A DNA stretch of 64,000 nucleotides from Pyrenophora tritici-repentis (GCF_003171515.1 NC_089394.1:2108001-2172000), one strand, 5' to 3'; positions 12,152-24,547 are shown, counted from the stretch's first letter. Numbers and translations are program-made. Notes: generated by a model not told the origin, from the sequence alone.

Positions 12152-13718
12152 TTGCCCTCCGTGGATTCCCAGTCTACACGTGGGTTGTATTGGTCTGGTG
12201 CCCACTACACCACTCCGCCATTTGCAGCGTCACAGCTGCATTCACTCCCAAGTCCCCCTTCATCCGAAGCAGGTAGGTCATTAGGACCTACCCGGGACAC
12301 AACCGCCAACGTGGCTGCTGCCGTGGCTCATCCGTCTTCCATGCATCCTGGGTCCGACCCAATGGGTGCACCCCCAAGCTTTGCAACGCGAAGACCTCAC
12401 GCCCAGCAACTCGGCAGCTTTGAGCTACCCCCGCCAACCATGCACAAATATCCCTTTACCAACACTGTCACCGCATCACATTCGCCACAGGCTCCGACAA
12501 CCATTGCCAGTGTCGGCAATCTCTTGACACCACCAAACACAAATCACGGCGATTTGTTAAGCTCATCTGGTGTATCGACTACCAACGCGCAATACTCTAC
12601 AACAATGGCCTACTCCAACGGACAGTACATGTACTCTCCACCAACACAAGCTTCGACGGCACATTATGGCTACCCAACTGCGCATCATCAGCAGAACCAA
12701 TATAGTCAAGCCCGAGGAGGTATGTTCGCTCCACCTCGAAGTGATGGCCAGATTGGACGACAAGACTCACTTGGCAAAGGGCTGAATCCGCCACCCTACG
12801 AAATGAACCAACAACTGCCACCTTTTACGCCTTCGTCCAACGGGTCGAGTATGCCTTCGATATCCACACAACATCAACATCAACATCAACATCAACATCA
12901 ACATCAACATCAACATCAACAACAACAGCAGCAACAGCATCACCATCAACAAATGATGAGTGCGCAGACACCTGTCTCCTCTTCAGCACCTCAGCAGTCG
13001 CCTGCCCTCAGCCAGGATTCCTTCAGGCCACCTCAACCACCAACACCAACATACAACTACCATGCTTCAGGCACGCCACAACACTCAAACTTTCCCTACT
13101 CCACTGGACCCTCACCCACATTGAGCCAGCAACAAAGTCCCATTAGCGCTGGTGGCTCGATGCCTAGGATGTCACCAGCCGTTTCGCAAGGCTCAATCCC
13201 ATCGATACCATCCAACAACCCAGCCCACTCACCATATCAATATCAGCAAAGACCCTCTCTTCAGTATTCTGGTGGACAACCACCTGTTTTCTCAAATGTC
13301 CAGAACACAAACGGAGGGCTTGCACTCGTTGGAGGACATCCGATGATGCCTGGCTTCAACAGTGGGCATGCTGCAGCAATGCCACACTTCATGGGCCACC
13401 CTCAGCACCAACAGCCGGCCCCCAACGACCGACCTTTCAAGTGCGACCAGTGCCCACAAAGCTTTAACCGTAATCACGACTTGAAGCGACACAAGAGGAT
13501 ACATCTTGCAGTCAAGCCTTTTCCTTGTAATCACTGCGACAAGAGCTTCTCAAGGAAAGATGCGCTCAAGGTACATTTGACCTGTTCCGCTATGCGACCA
13601 TACGGATTACTAACATTTACAACAGCGACACATACTTGTCAAGGGCTGTGGCAAGGCCAACGCGAACGATGACACAAAACGCGAAAGCCATTCACCTAAG
13701 GCCGAAGACTCGAAATAG
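12152..13718 (+). CDS. Two-finger C2H2 transcription factor with Gln/His/Pro-rich N-terminus
   Basis: Exon 1 ends at 13,570 and exon 2 is 13,626..13,718. The 55 bp intron has donor GTACAT, branch ATTACTAAC and acceptor ACAACAG. Splicing completes the second finger, giving DALKRHILVKGCGK and 30 new residues before the stop; unspliced reading loses the finger. Two adjacent fingers near the C-terminus (FKCDQCPQSFNRNHDLKRH, then FPCNHCDKSFSRKDALKRH) predict a nuclear DNA-binding regulator. The rest is low-complexity Pro/Ser/Gln, with a (QH)n tract. The start is uncertain: 12,152 is TTG and the frame opens at 12,107. The first in-frame ATG is 12,341, so either translation begins there or an upstream exon is missing. 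The fingers differ from CreA and Msn2 types; kinship to MtfA-type regulators is possible but unverified. Confidence 0.8.
12869..12916 (+). repeat. Hexanucleotide microsatellite (CAACAT)8 in coding sequence
   Basis: Eight perfect CAACAT units inside the C2H2 gene encode an alternating Gln-His tract that runs on into poly-Gln. Copy number changes would keep the reading frame, so length polymorphism among strains is expected. Confidence 0.9.
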
Positions 13719-15741
13719 AGATACAGAGCTCAGTCGCTGGGCATACCCTGACAGAAGCTTCCTGTCTTCACTTCTCTTCTCATGTATTACTTACCTTCTT
13801 ACGCATGTTACTGGTTTCGGCGCATACATTTTACGGGACCATACTACCTTCGCTGCAAGTATTCTGGCTACGACACTTTACGTTCTCAATTTTTGATTGG
13901 ATTACCCTGGTACATGTATGGGAGTCACAGGGGTTCACGCGCGCCCCTACTGTTGACGTGGGGCTGCCGGTTATGTTTCGTTTTTCTTGGGCTCGCGGAT
14001 ACCTATTATTTGTTTCGTCATCTTCTGTGGATCCGGGCTTTTGTATCAGGTACACTATGCGCATGGGGTCTGCGTTGGTCATCGCTTTTGGTCGTGCTTC
14101 ATGCGAGTCGTTTTTTTAGCCTCGTCGGAACGGGAGGTTTCAGGTCTAGGCTCGGGATTGGGAATCGGAGACTCACTGCCAGGTGAGAGCTTGCTGCGGG
14201 TGTAATGTTTCAGAGGCGACTGGTACACCCGCTCGGAGCAGCGAATCTATTCACAGCGCATCAGCAATGCCGTTGGCATTGCTCGAGGAGACAAAGGAAA
14301 CAACTATCGTGCGGGGGTTTTCAAAAAGGTGGTACTGCAATATTGCTCTGAACGAAAATACCATATGATTTATCGATTTCAAACCCTCACCACTCATTTG
14401 TCTATTTCCTTGATTCGTCGACGAACGCATGAAGTGCGCTGTGATTTGAGCCCCTGGGGACTGATGATGTATATGTAAATGCAATATGTTCCTGAAGGAG
14501 CGGTCGCGGCGTTAAGGTTATTGTGCCAGGTCGGTTGGGTGCAGAGGGAACCATGTACTCGGGAAGAGGGCTTCGGCAGGTTCCGTTGGAAAGGCACCTG
14601 CGGGCGCTTTGACGCGGGAGGTGGTCAACCATGCGGACGAACCTCACCCTTCACTTCGCCTCACCACCATGCGCTTTCATCCCATCTTATCCTAGATAAT
14701 ATCGCATAATTAAGTGCCTAGAGCAACTAGTAAGTTGTTCTAAAGTAGGTAGCTTAATTTAACTATATAGTATTATATTAAATTCTCTTTGTAATCTTAT
14801 TCTCTATAGCTGCTCTTACTATCTATACGTTTCTCTCTAGTCGTAATATCTTTCCATCTCAGTCGAGACCGCTCAAATCATACTTAATTCTAAGTTCCTT
14901 TTAGTTTTAGTGTTTAGGAGATTCCAGACAGGTGGAATGATAACGGCGAGTAGTGGCACGCTGATTGCCTTTTGCATGCGCGGAAAGGAGCAAGAACAAG
15001 TGTTGGTCATCTAGAACCTTAAGGTAGTCGTGTAGGTAAGGAAGACAGAATGGTCTCGACTCCTTTGTCATTGGCTGGGCAACCCCATTCTTCTCACGTT
15101 GTTTGGGATGACAAACAGTCGTTCTCGCCCACGATGCTTGGCACATTCCACCTCCGCTGCAACCCCAAAAACTTTTGTCCACACCTAGACAAAAGAGAAG
15201 GCACACTTTCTTTCTCACAAGGGTTGTTGCTGCCCATAATTACCAAAGTCGAGCCTGCTCCTGCCGCTGTTGTGTTTGCCGTGGATCGCGCTTCCATCAG
15301 GGTCCGTCTGTGCACAAATCTGCCCTCGCAGCGCCCGTCACCTCCCCAACATCGACACTCGCATAACCGGTTCATTGTATGCATCCAACTACTTGTTAGC
15401 TTTTTGGAGCGAGAGCAGACTCAATTGGCATTGCAAAAATAGCCGCCTTTCGTTTACCGGCCGTCTACGGACTCGCAGGCGGTTGACTGTCGAGCGCCTT
15501 CAGTGTCAACAGCGATAAACAACAACAACACAAACAAAGCCCGGTCATGGCATTTGCCTGACACCGCCCACTACAACCGCCTCAACTACCACGACACTGC
15601 ACTATCAGTCTCCTTAACCTGGGCCCTCACCCTACTTATCTTGTACATTCTGGTCATCACCCTACCTACTTGATATAATCAACACAATTGCACTACTCAA
15701 AGAGCTCCACTTTGAAAATTGCTCGCATCAAAACATACGGC
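13719..15741. other. Intergenic, with an AT-rich island at about 14,700-14,890
   Basis: No supported gene. The stretch holds the 3' end of the C2H2 transcript and the promoter and leader of the kinase gene. About 14,700-14,890 is markedly AT- and TpA-rich, like the island at 3.2 kb, and may be a RIP-degraded repeat remnant. The last 250 bp before the kinase ATG are CA- and pyrimidine-rich, as is common for fungal leaders. Confidence 0.45.
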
Positions 15742-18700
15742 ATGGAATCGGCCTACCACGGCCGCCCACCAACGCGTCGACGCGCACTGGGTGACGGCAC
15801 CAACCGCGCCAACGAGATTCCACGCACTCAGCGGCGGGACGAGAAACACAACAACGACCATGCGCCGTCTTCTGCGACACAACAACTTCCTCACAACGAG
15901 TCGATAGTCCCCAATGGCACGCTTGCCGTTCGCCATGAACAAGCATCACCCGAGAACAAGCGTCTTTCCGCCGTACAAGCTCACGAAGGTCGCCCCCACA
16001 ACTCGAAGCGCGACTCTGAGATTTCCAACGCCAGCACCAATGCCTCCATCTCAAACCGACGCCGGAAGACTCATATTGGTCCATGGCAGCTGGGCAGGAC
16101 TATTGGACGAGGCGGCTGCTCGCGTGTACGGCTTGTCAGACACAGCGGGACAGGACAGTATGGCGCAGCAAAGATCATCTCCAAAGCCACGGCAGAGAAG
16201 GTGCGTGCTCTCAGCCTGGCCAATCTTATCCAAAGTGCCGAGCAAGACGGATCGTTATACTCTGACGGCAAGGCCATTCCCTTTGGCTTGGAGCGCGAGA
16301 TCTGCATCATGAAGTTGCTGGATCATCCTAACATTGTCCGTCTATACGATATCTGGGAAAATCGAGATGAGCTGTAAGTAGCCCCAAATAACATTCTGAA
16401 AACAATGACTGATCTTCTCTAGCTATCTTATCATGGAGTTTGTCGAAGGCGGCGAGCTGTTCAGCTACATCCACGAGCAGGGTGGTTTAATCGAGATCCA
16501 CACCGTGCACATCTTCCGACAGATCATCGCAGCCCTAAAATACTGCCATCGAATCAACATCCATCATCGAGACCTCAAGCCCGAGAACATCCTGCTGGAC
16601 AGAGATACCATGACTGTCAAGTTGGTCGATTTCGGCATGGCTGCGTTACAGCCTGAGGGCAAGAAGCTTACCACACCTTGTGGAAGCCCTCACTATGCTG
16701 CACCAGAAGTTATCAAGACTATTTCCTACGATGGCGCAAAGGCAGATGTATGGAGCTGTGGCGTTATCTTGTTTGTCCTTCTCACCGGCACACCACCTTT
16801 CAACTACTCCGGCGACGATCGACATCTCAAGCACCTATTCCGCGATATTGCAGAGGCGAAGTATACCATGCCCGACAATATCTCTAGAGAGGCACAAGAT
16901 CTCATCAAGAGGATCCTGGTCGCCGATCCAAAGCGCCGAATAAGTCTTGAGGAAATCTGGGATCATCCCTTCCTACGCAAATATCAGCAGGAGCTGAATT
17001 TCTTAGGGGAGAATACTAAGCTCGACCATTGGACCGGGCCATTTCCTGGAGTCGAGGATTGGACAAATCTGGAACGCACTGCCATTGATCGTGAGATTTT
17101 GCGATATCTGCGCACGTTGTGGCATAGCGAGAAGGAAGAAGCATTGATCCAGAAGTTGATGAGCAACGAGTAAGCAAAACCTATGTCATAGATGCAAAGT
17201 ATAAACACTAACAAGCACCACAGAGCAAACTACGAGAAGTACTTTTACTCTGCATTGCGAAAGTACCACACCGACCAGCTAGAGAACTATCAGCCTAGCG
17301 CACACCACGCCGTAGCTCATTCCAACAGCGACTATCATCATAACACCCGTCATCCCCCCACACAACTTGATGTCGAAGAGCTCCCATCGAAGTTGCACTC
17401 GCGCTCTCAGTCCGCCTATTCAATTCTGAACAACGAACATCTATATTCGAAGCACAGCCTCTATGAGTCGCCTGTCTCTGAAGCTAGCTACGATCCATAC
17501 CGAGCCTCGAGACAGCCCATCATCCCCATTCCAGAGGACACAGAGCTGCACCAGAATGTTACTGTTCACCGTGGATACAGCAGCCGAAGCGATAAGCTGC
17601 GTCCTACTACAGCATTAGGGCACCGGACTGGGAGCTCTTTACGAATTCAGGCTCTGCGTAACAACTCTAAGCGTAGTTCCGCACTTTCACGTGGCTCTTC
17701 AAACCGGAGTTCTCCCTCTCGTCGTAATATTTCCGTCCAGCGGCGTTCAGTGTCGCGATCGTCTCTGGCGAGCTCCCATTGGCCTAGTAGTCCACCCGTT
17801 ATCGCTCGCTCTAGTGGCATGGGTAAACGGGGCGTCAGCTTCTCTCATCTTCGTGATCGACGTTCATCTGCAGCGACTACTAGTAGTTGGCAAACCGAAG
17901 TTGGGTCATGTGCCGACTACATGTCTCATAGGCCTCATACTTCCATCGGTTCGTACGGGCCATCTATGAAGACTGGCACTGTTCGTTCAAACCCCAAGTC
18001 AAGGATTCCTCTTATTTCGGAAGCAACCCGATTGAAGATACGAAAACATGAGAGTCCAACCAAGTACATCCAGTGTGAGGCTCGTAAAGTGAGTGTGGAG
18101 CTTGGTAAGGTCATGGAGGAAGCCTTCAATCGCTCGTCGGTGGGCTCCAGCATTCGCTCGGGTACAGATGCCTACCACGACACTTCCCAATATGATAGTC
18201 CTCCAACTTCTTTCTCGAACACCCGAGACTCAGGTGGTAGTACAATGGGTGCTACACCGGGCACTAAAATGATGTTTGGGGAACGACCACTACCTCCGAT
18301 CCCCTCAGAGACCCCAAACACTTTTTTGCAGCGAAAGCTAGCAGAGACGCGTGAAGAGATTGCCCGAAGACTCAACGAGAATGACGACAACACTGAACAA
18401 TTCAACGAAGTCCTTGAGCATCTCGATCGCTTGATGGTGCCTACAGTCAATGGCGGTAAGCGAGCTGTCTCGGCTCCTGCAAAGTCCCCGGAGCATGGAC
18501 CGCTTCATGTGATCCCTGAGGAGGTGAAGAATGACCATGGAGATGGGTTTGAGCTCCATGTCCCCCATCGTCGAGTTGTCACTGACCCCGTAAGGCCTCA
18601 AGGTCGTCGCGTGGCCATAGAACATCAACAGACGATTCGCCTCGTTGATGAGTCACCCACTCGTATCGCGCCTTTGAATATCCGCAAACGAAGTGGAGCA

Positions 18701-19825
18701 AGCTCAAAGTCTACGAAGACTACGGATGAAGCGTCTGCTGTAACTTGGCCAGGTCCAATCAGTAATTCTACTGTTCGGCCGTACCAAAATGTACAGAGCG
18801 ATCTGCTTGCCGCTCGTACATATGACGCTCCTCCAGCACCCGAAAAGCAAATCGCCGTCATCAAGAAAAAGAAGTCGTTGTGGTTCCGTCGCAATACTGA
18901 AGAGAAAGAGCGCGATCAAGACAACAAAGAGAATCAGATCAAGAAAAAGCTATCAAATGGACTACTTCGAATCCCCGATGCATGGCAAGGTCTCGATGAC
19001 CGTATCAAGAACGAGCCTGAGCCGTTCGAAGATGTTGATAACACCAAACACAACGAGAAGCAGTCGGAAGGTAGCAGTGGGAGCGAGTTCCCTCTACGCA
19101 ACACTAACTCAGTTGGTGCCAAGGGCGATGGAATGGCTCGGAAGGCATTCTTTGCCTTCTTTGGCAAGAAATCCAAGGAAGAAAAGGCCAAGAGATCGAT
19201 GGAGCTAGGAGGTAAGCATGCTGGAATCCATTTGCGAACACATACTGACAGCTTTAAAGCGATGAACCACAGCTCCTCGTCCATCCTCTCCAACTTCGAT
19301 CTTGGAGCTGAAAGCAGCACTGATATAGTCCGTACTGGACCACCTGAGATGCAGATGAACTGGCTATCGCGCTTCCTGCACATCAAACCGGCCAACAAAA
19401 CGTTGTGCTTCCAGATCGGCCGTGGCAAAGTCCGTCAAGACCTAGTTCGCTTGCTGCGGGACTGGCAGCGATTCGGCGTCCACGATGTCTCGTTAGATCG
19501 TGAGGCAAACTCCATCAGTGCGCGGATCGACAAGAGCAACCGTAAGTACATTCTTCTATCCCGTTCCGCTATTTGAAACGATATATGCTAACAGTGAGGT
19601 TTCATAGACTTGAAGATTAAGCCCGTCTCCTTCGTCATCGAACTCTTCGTCGTACTCGAACATGGACGTCGCGCCAACCTCTGCCTCGCACGATTCACCC
19701 AGACTCGCGGCGCGGCTTCCAGCTTCCACAAGGTCGTCGATATTGTCGAGGACGTCTGCCGGGCTCGCTGCATGCTGGTAGAAGACGAACAGAAGAAGGC
19801 ATCGATGATGGAGGTCTTGGACTAG
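15742..19825 (+). CDS. Gin4/Hsl1/Cdr2-like (Nim1-related) Ser/Thr protein kinase
   Basis: Four exons: 15742..16373, 16423..17169, 17224..19541 and 19608..19825, coding 1,304 residues. The introns are 49, 54 and 66 bp and phases agree at every junction. The kinase domain spans about residues 114-386. It has the Gly loop IGRGGCSRV, Lys144 in AAKII, the catalytic loop HHRDLKPEN (Asp261), VDFG (Asp280) and APE. A long Ser/Arg/basic region follows, and the last about 75 residues (IKPVSFVIELFVV and on) look like a KA1-type membrane-binding end. This layout is that of the septin- and bud-neck-associated kinases that relay morphogenesis signals to Wee1/Swe1. Assignment to Gin4 rather than Hsl1/Kcc4 cannot be made here. 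The ATG at 15,742 is the first in frame; the upstream TTG is ignored. Confidence 0.93.
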
Positions 19826-20701
19826 GACGCCAAGATGAAGAAAGAAGACCATGGAGGTTGTTTGGATACCGTATGGCATACTTCTTCTCCATAAGCCCAG
19901 AGGTTGTATGTTGAGCCTGGTTATCTTATTTGGCCTTGTTATGAATATGACAGGACTGCAGGATGATCTGCGGCGGATACGACGCACAGCACTGGATATC
20001 GAAGGATGATGTTGGCTACTTGAACACGATACCCACAAACATCGCTCAATACGATATCGACATTGAGAACATCGCGAAGCAGTCGACATCCAGACCCGGA
20101 TTTACAACTGTACCATCACGAACCTGCTTTCAACTCGCCCCTTCCAGCTTTCCCGAAAAGCAATTCGTTCGCAAACGCATCACCTGGTATACTCTGGGTA
20201 CATAATACATCGGCGATGCTTCATGTAACTACTTCACTTGTTTTGATAGAGTCTTTCATATGGCGTTGTTCACTAGAGGCGTCAGTATGGAAGTTTTCGT
20301 GGCGGTTTGTATGAGGTCTTCACGTATGAGCACAGGCATAAGCATTGTGGGAGTTAACAGCGTCTTGGTCTTTAGACAAACATTACGGGGCTGTAAGATT
20401 ATAATACGAGATACGATATTGGATAACTCTTATTTGCTCGCTGTGCCGTGATGAGGAATTAAAGGACGTGAATGAGTGCCTGGGAATGAAATTGGATTTG
20501 GCAAGATATGGACTTGGTACTTTGTTTTGACTACAGCGTAGACATTGGAAGAACTGTAACTACAAGGGACGTAAAAATTGCAGCTTCTGCCTGATCAGTC
20601 CACACTATCACATTTAAGAGTCCTATTAGCTTCCTTGCCCTATGCTGCTCCATGACTTCTCTCACGATCCCTGTCGACCTAGTTCTGCGTTGCTAAACTC
20701 A
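19826..20701. other. Convergent intergenic region
   Basis: Lies between the 3' ends of the kinase (plus) and the first alcohol dehydrogenase (minus). No supported gene is present; it presumably holds both polyadenylation regions. Confidence 0.5.
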
Positions 20702-21869
20702 TCAAGCCCCTCCGCCAACCTCGACCAGAATCTTGACTTGATTATCTTTGTCGTTTATCAAACTCTTGAACCCCTTCTCTTCTACTTCAGTCAATTGAAT
20801 CCTCTGCGTAATCATGTCTTTTGGGTCCATGTCTCCTCTGCTGAGCGCGTCAATGACCTCTTGGAAGTCGCCCACTTCATACGTCGCAATGCCCATATAA
20901 GACCTCTCCTTGAAGTTGAAGTCGTTGGTGAAAATCGTGCAAGGCTTTTCCCAGATAGCAATGTTGACGATGCAGCCCCGGGCACGTGTTGCATGCACAG
21001 CTTGATTGAGAGCGGCTTGGACGCCAGCGCAGTCGTAGACTACGTGTACGCCTTTTCCCCCGGTGAGTTCGCGGCATCGTGTCGCGAGATCTTCCTTGGT
21101 TGGGTCGATGATGTAATGGGCCCCGAATTTGCTTGCAAACAGCTGTCGCTTCTTGCTGACTTCGGATACAATGATCCTGTCGCATCCATTCGCCTTCAAT
21201 GCTAGAATGGTAGAGATACCAATGGGCCCACCACCCAGCACCAGTGCAACGTCGCCTTTCTTGTAGGGGCTGACTTTAACGGCGTGCCACCCAACTGCAA
21301 GAGGTTCCACAAGAGCGCCGATCTCGAGGGGTACATTGTCGGGAAGATGATAGAGAGTTGAAGTCGGGACAACGATGTGGTCTGCTAGTCCACCACCCCA
21401 TCCTGAAAGGCCTATGAATCCATTTGACCAGCAACAGTTTTGTAGGCCTTCCTCACACGCACCGCATGTGTCATCGTAGATGATGGGCTGGATTACCACT
21501 CGATCGCCGGGTTTGTAGTCTGTTACACCGTCGCTTACTTCTTCTACTGTTCCGCTGAACTCATGTCCAAAGGTAAGTGGGACTGTTTCGCCGGTGATTG
21601 GATGAGGCGTAGTCGGGCAAAGATTGGGGCCACCTAGGTACTTAGCACGTGACCGCTTTAACCCCAAAATACATATACTCACCCAGGTACTCGTGGAGGT
21701 ATATATCAATGTCAGTCTCGCGGTATTGTTGTTCAGTCTACTTGTACTCACCAGACCCGCAAATTCCAACCCAGGCCGGTTTTACCTTGACTTGGCCCGC
21801 TTTTACTTCTGGTACTGGGATCTTCTCAAACCGCAAGTCATGCTGGCCATGGAACCGAAGAGCGTTCAT
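20702..21869 (-). CDS. Zinc alcohol/2,3-butanediol dehydrogenase (MDR family) with an abnormal splice acceptor
   Basis: The best model is exon 1 21869..21752, microexon 21700..21683 (18 nt) and exon 3 21633..20702, giving 355 residues. It restores the family motif GICGSDLHEYLGG. Further evidence is GHEFSGTVEEV, the structural-zinc region with CGACEEGLQNCC, and the Rossmann motif LVLGGGPIGIS. Family members oxidise secondary alcohols and diols such as 2,3-butanediol with NAD. The acceptor before the microexon reads AT instead of AG (minus strand, 21702-21701), a one-base departure. Skipping the microexon keeps the frame but removes DLHEYL. The gene may therefore use a non-canonical site, be mis-spliced, or be decaying. 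An in-frame ATG at 21,902 would add 11 residues; 21,869 matches the family's usual N-terminus. Confidence 0.85.
21701..21702 (-). other. Non-AG 3' splice site (AT) before the dehydrogenase microexon
   Basis: The intron 21751..21701 has a good GTGAGT donor and a CTGAC-type branch point, but ends in AT rather than AG just before an exon whose sequence fits the family exactly. One G-to-T change on the coding strand would explain it. Confidence 0.6.
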
Positions 21870-23090
21870 TGTTTCTTTGCTTGATGGAGCTGGAATTCCC
21901 ATTTTTCTGGTTCTTGATCGCGATCTCCACGAGATGTTAGGTGAAAGATGAACTTGGCTGAAGAGGAGGATAAAGTACTGTGGAAATACATGCGCCAACA
22001 AATCAGCTACGTCTATACTGGCTGATTCCAGCCTCGAGTTCTCGCGAACATCCTTCCGGTCTCCCGCCAGTCTATCGTCTTGGGTTTCTTGACTGGTTAG
22101 GTGCGCGTCCGCCGTACAAGCAGCATCACGGCATGCCTAACTTGGTAAGCCCGCGGTCAATCACCCCGCAATGGCAATGCGGGGTACCTAGGTCCTGTCT
22201 GTCACGATAGCTGGGAGAGGCCGAGAGCGCACTCAATTGTCCCGTGAAAGATACGATCCTGAAGATGCCGACACACAGGGCATCAATTTGATTACAGGGT
22301 GGTGTTGCTTGAGGATCAGTGAGCCAGCCATTGCCCAGAACTACCTCGGACGACGTGGCTGTGCCAACAAAGCCATCGACGAAGAAATGGCAGCAAAATC
22401 TTGAAGGACTTCGCAGTGATTGTCAAGGGAGATGATGTTGAGCATAAAGGGTCAAAGATGGTGTTGAGGCTTGCCACTCGGCAATCGGAAGAGGAGTCGG
22501 CACTTTCACCGATCCGATCCGATCGGAACGAGCTCGGAAAGACAGCACACAGTATGTCATCATGTCATTAGTTCGCCCAAGCTGGCGCAAGGAATCTTCA
22601 AGTGACAACGCCTCCAACACCAAGGATGCGTCTGGAAGTTCTAAAGCGACAGAACCAACCTACTACGACCGGCACAGTCGGTACGCCCCATCAGGTAGTC
22701 TGAGCTAGCCACGGCGACGTGGGATGGTTTGGGGTCTAGCCCCTAACGCCGTTGGCAGAAGCCCGATGAAACGGTTAAAGTCGCGATCATTGACGCGTCA
22801 GTGACGGTCAAGAAAAAGGTACCATGCGCAACCAGCAGACAGTGTTCTCGTGTCCGTCATGTCGTCCAATCAGGCCTTCATAGGTGTCTCAATGGCGGGG
22901 ACCTTTCGGACGTCTGTCCACTGTTATGACCTCACTGGCGGAAATTCATGGACCGACTTTTATCAGGTCGCGGAAGATTGACCGATGCTTCAAATACGTG
23001 CGATTGCCCCTCAACAACTTGCCCCTCCATTGATTTGCAACTTCGCAACTTTTTCTCCCTACACGCTTTACACGTCAATTTCATAGCAAG
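21870..23090. other. Divergent promoter region between the two alcohol dehydrogenases
   Basis: No supported gene. The stretch separates the minus-strand dehydrogenase from the plus-strand one. It contains the inverted repeat of CCCCGC/GCGGGG boxes annotated separately, so shared carbon-source control of the two genes is conceivable. Confidence 0.5.
22163..22185. promoter_or_regulatory. Inverted repeat with paired CreA-type SYGGRG boxes
   Basis: ACCCCGCA at 22163-22170 and its exact reverse complement TGCGGGGT at 22178-22185 are separated by 7 nt. Each arm contains GCGGGG (or its complement), which matches the SYGGRG site of the fungal carbon-catabolite repressor CreA; the CCCC core also resembles a stress-response element. 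It lies about 300 bp upstream of one dehydrogenase ATG and about 900 bp from the other. Function is inferred. Confidence 0.35.
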
Positions 23091-24298
23091 ATGCCTTACC
23101 CAGAGACGACTGACGCGTTTGCCGTCACTGACATCAAGAACTGGAGCACCTTCAAGCGCCAGGAGGTAAGTCGAGTGCACAATCACCCCACTATTGATCC
23201 TTGCTAACAATCCTCCAGCTACCCCTCAAGAAGTTTGAGGAATACGATGTCGACATCGCCATTGACGCCTGCGGTGTTTGCGCTTCAGATGTTCACACCA
23301 TCACTGGTGGATGGGGAGACTCAATCCCTCTTCCCCTCTGTGTAGGACACGAGGTCATTGGCAAGGTCGTCAAGGTTGGCGACAAGGTTACTCGGGTCAA
23401 GGTTGGCGACCGTGCTGGTATTGGTGCCCAGATTGGCGCCGACCTGACTTGCGAGCAATGCAAGAACGACAACGAGAACTACTGCCCCAACCAGGTCGAC
23501 ACATACGGTGCTAAGCACAGCTGTGGCACCGTTGCTCAGGGTGGATATTCTAGTCATATTCGAGGACATGAATACTTTGTCTTCAAGATCCCAGACAACC
23601 TGGATACTGCGCTTGCGGCGCCTATGCTGTGCGCTGGGCTTACCACATACTCTCCATTGAAGAGGTTAGGAGCTGGCCCAGGAAAGAAGGTCGGCATTAT
23701 CGGACTGTAAGTACCTTATCCCGTAAAGGTATTCACGGTTGTTGGGTGCAAGAACTGACAAAACTGCAGTGGAGGTCTTGGCCACTTCGGTGTCCTTTGG
23801 TCAGTTGCCATGGGTGCCGACACATACGTCATCTCGCACTCTCCTAACAAGAAGGAGGATGCCCTCAAGATGGGTGCCAAAGACTTCATCGTTACCAAGG
23901 AGAAGGGTTGGGCGGAGCCATGGAAGTTCCAGTTTGACTTTGTCATCAACACGGCCGATGCTACGGACAAGTTCGACTTGGCAGAGTACTTCTCTATCCT
24001 AAAGGTCAACGGAACCTTCCACATGGTCGGCTTCCCCGACAACCCGCTCCCCGCCATGCCCGCTCAAATCTTTGCGCCCAACGGTTGCTCCATGGGTGCG
24101 TCGCACATTGGCAACAGGCCAGAGATGGAGGAGATGTTTGAGCTTGCATCAAAACAGAACATCAAGAGCTGGGTACAGGAGATCCAGCTCGGCGAAGAGG
24201 GCTGCAAGGAGGCGGTTGAGCGCGTGTACAAGAACGACAACGTCAAGTACAGGCTGACACTCACCGGCTACGACAAGGTCTTTGGAAAGAGGGCTTAG
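23091..24298 (+). CDS. NADP-dependent zinc alcohol dehydrogenase (Adh6/Adh7, cinnamyl-alcohol type)
   Basis: Three exons, 23091..23165, 23219..23706 and 23770..24298, coding 363 residues. The introns are 53 and 63 bp. Motifs in order are DACGVCASDVHTITGGWG (catalytic Cys), GHEVIGKVVKVGDKV, a structural zinc cluster CEQCKNDNENYCPN, and the nucleotide fold GIIGLGGLGHFG followed by HSPNKKEDALKMGA. These are typical of the cinnamyl-alcohol dehydrogenase branch, which reduces aldehydes with NADPH. It is only distantly related to the minus-strand dehydrogenase upstream and is transcribed away from it. A cytosolic aldehyde-detoxifying role is likely from the family, not shown here. Confidence 0.93.
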
Positions 24299-24547
24299 AT
24301 AGCTACAATTGCAAGGATTATGCCTCTTTTAGATACCACTAGATAATCTCAAATATAATGAACTTTTGAATGAATATTTGTCCAAGTTGAATGCCGTCAT
24401 TTTCGCTTCCCCACGACGCGCCTACCCCACCAAATTTGGGCGCGTCGCGCACCTGCCGATTCGATTCCTTGCGCTTCACACTTGTTTTTCCCACAACAGA
24501 CTTCAGCCATCATCTTTTCAACTTTTCAATATACACAAAGACACACA

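Noticed and set aside
17691..19428. Several frames of 70-160 codons inside the kinase gene on both strands
   Set aside because: Shadows of the Gin4-like coding sequence.
19556..20089. 177-codon minus-strand frame
   Set aside because: Antisense shadow of the last kinase exon (KA1-like end) and its 3' region.
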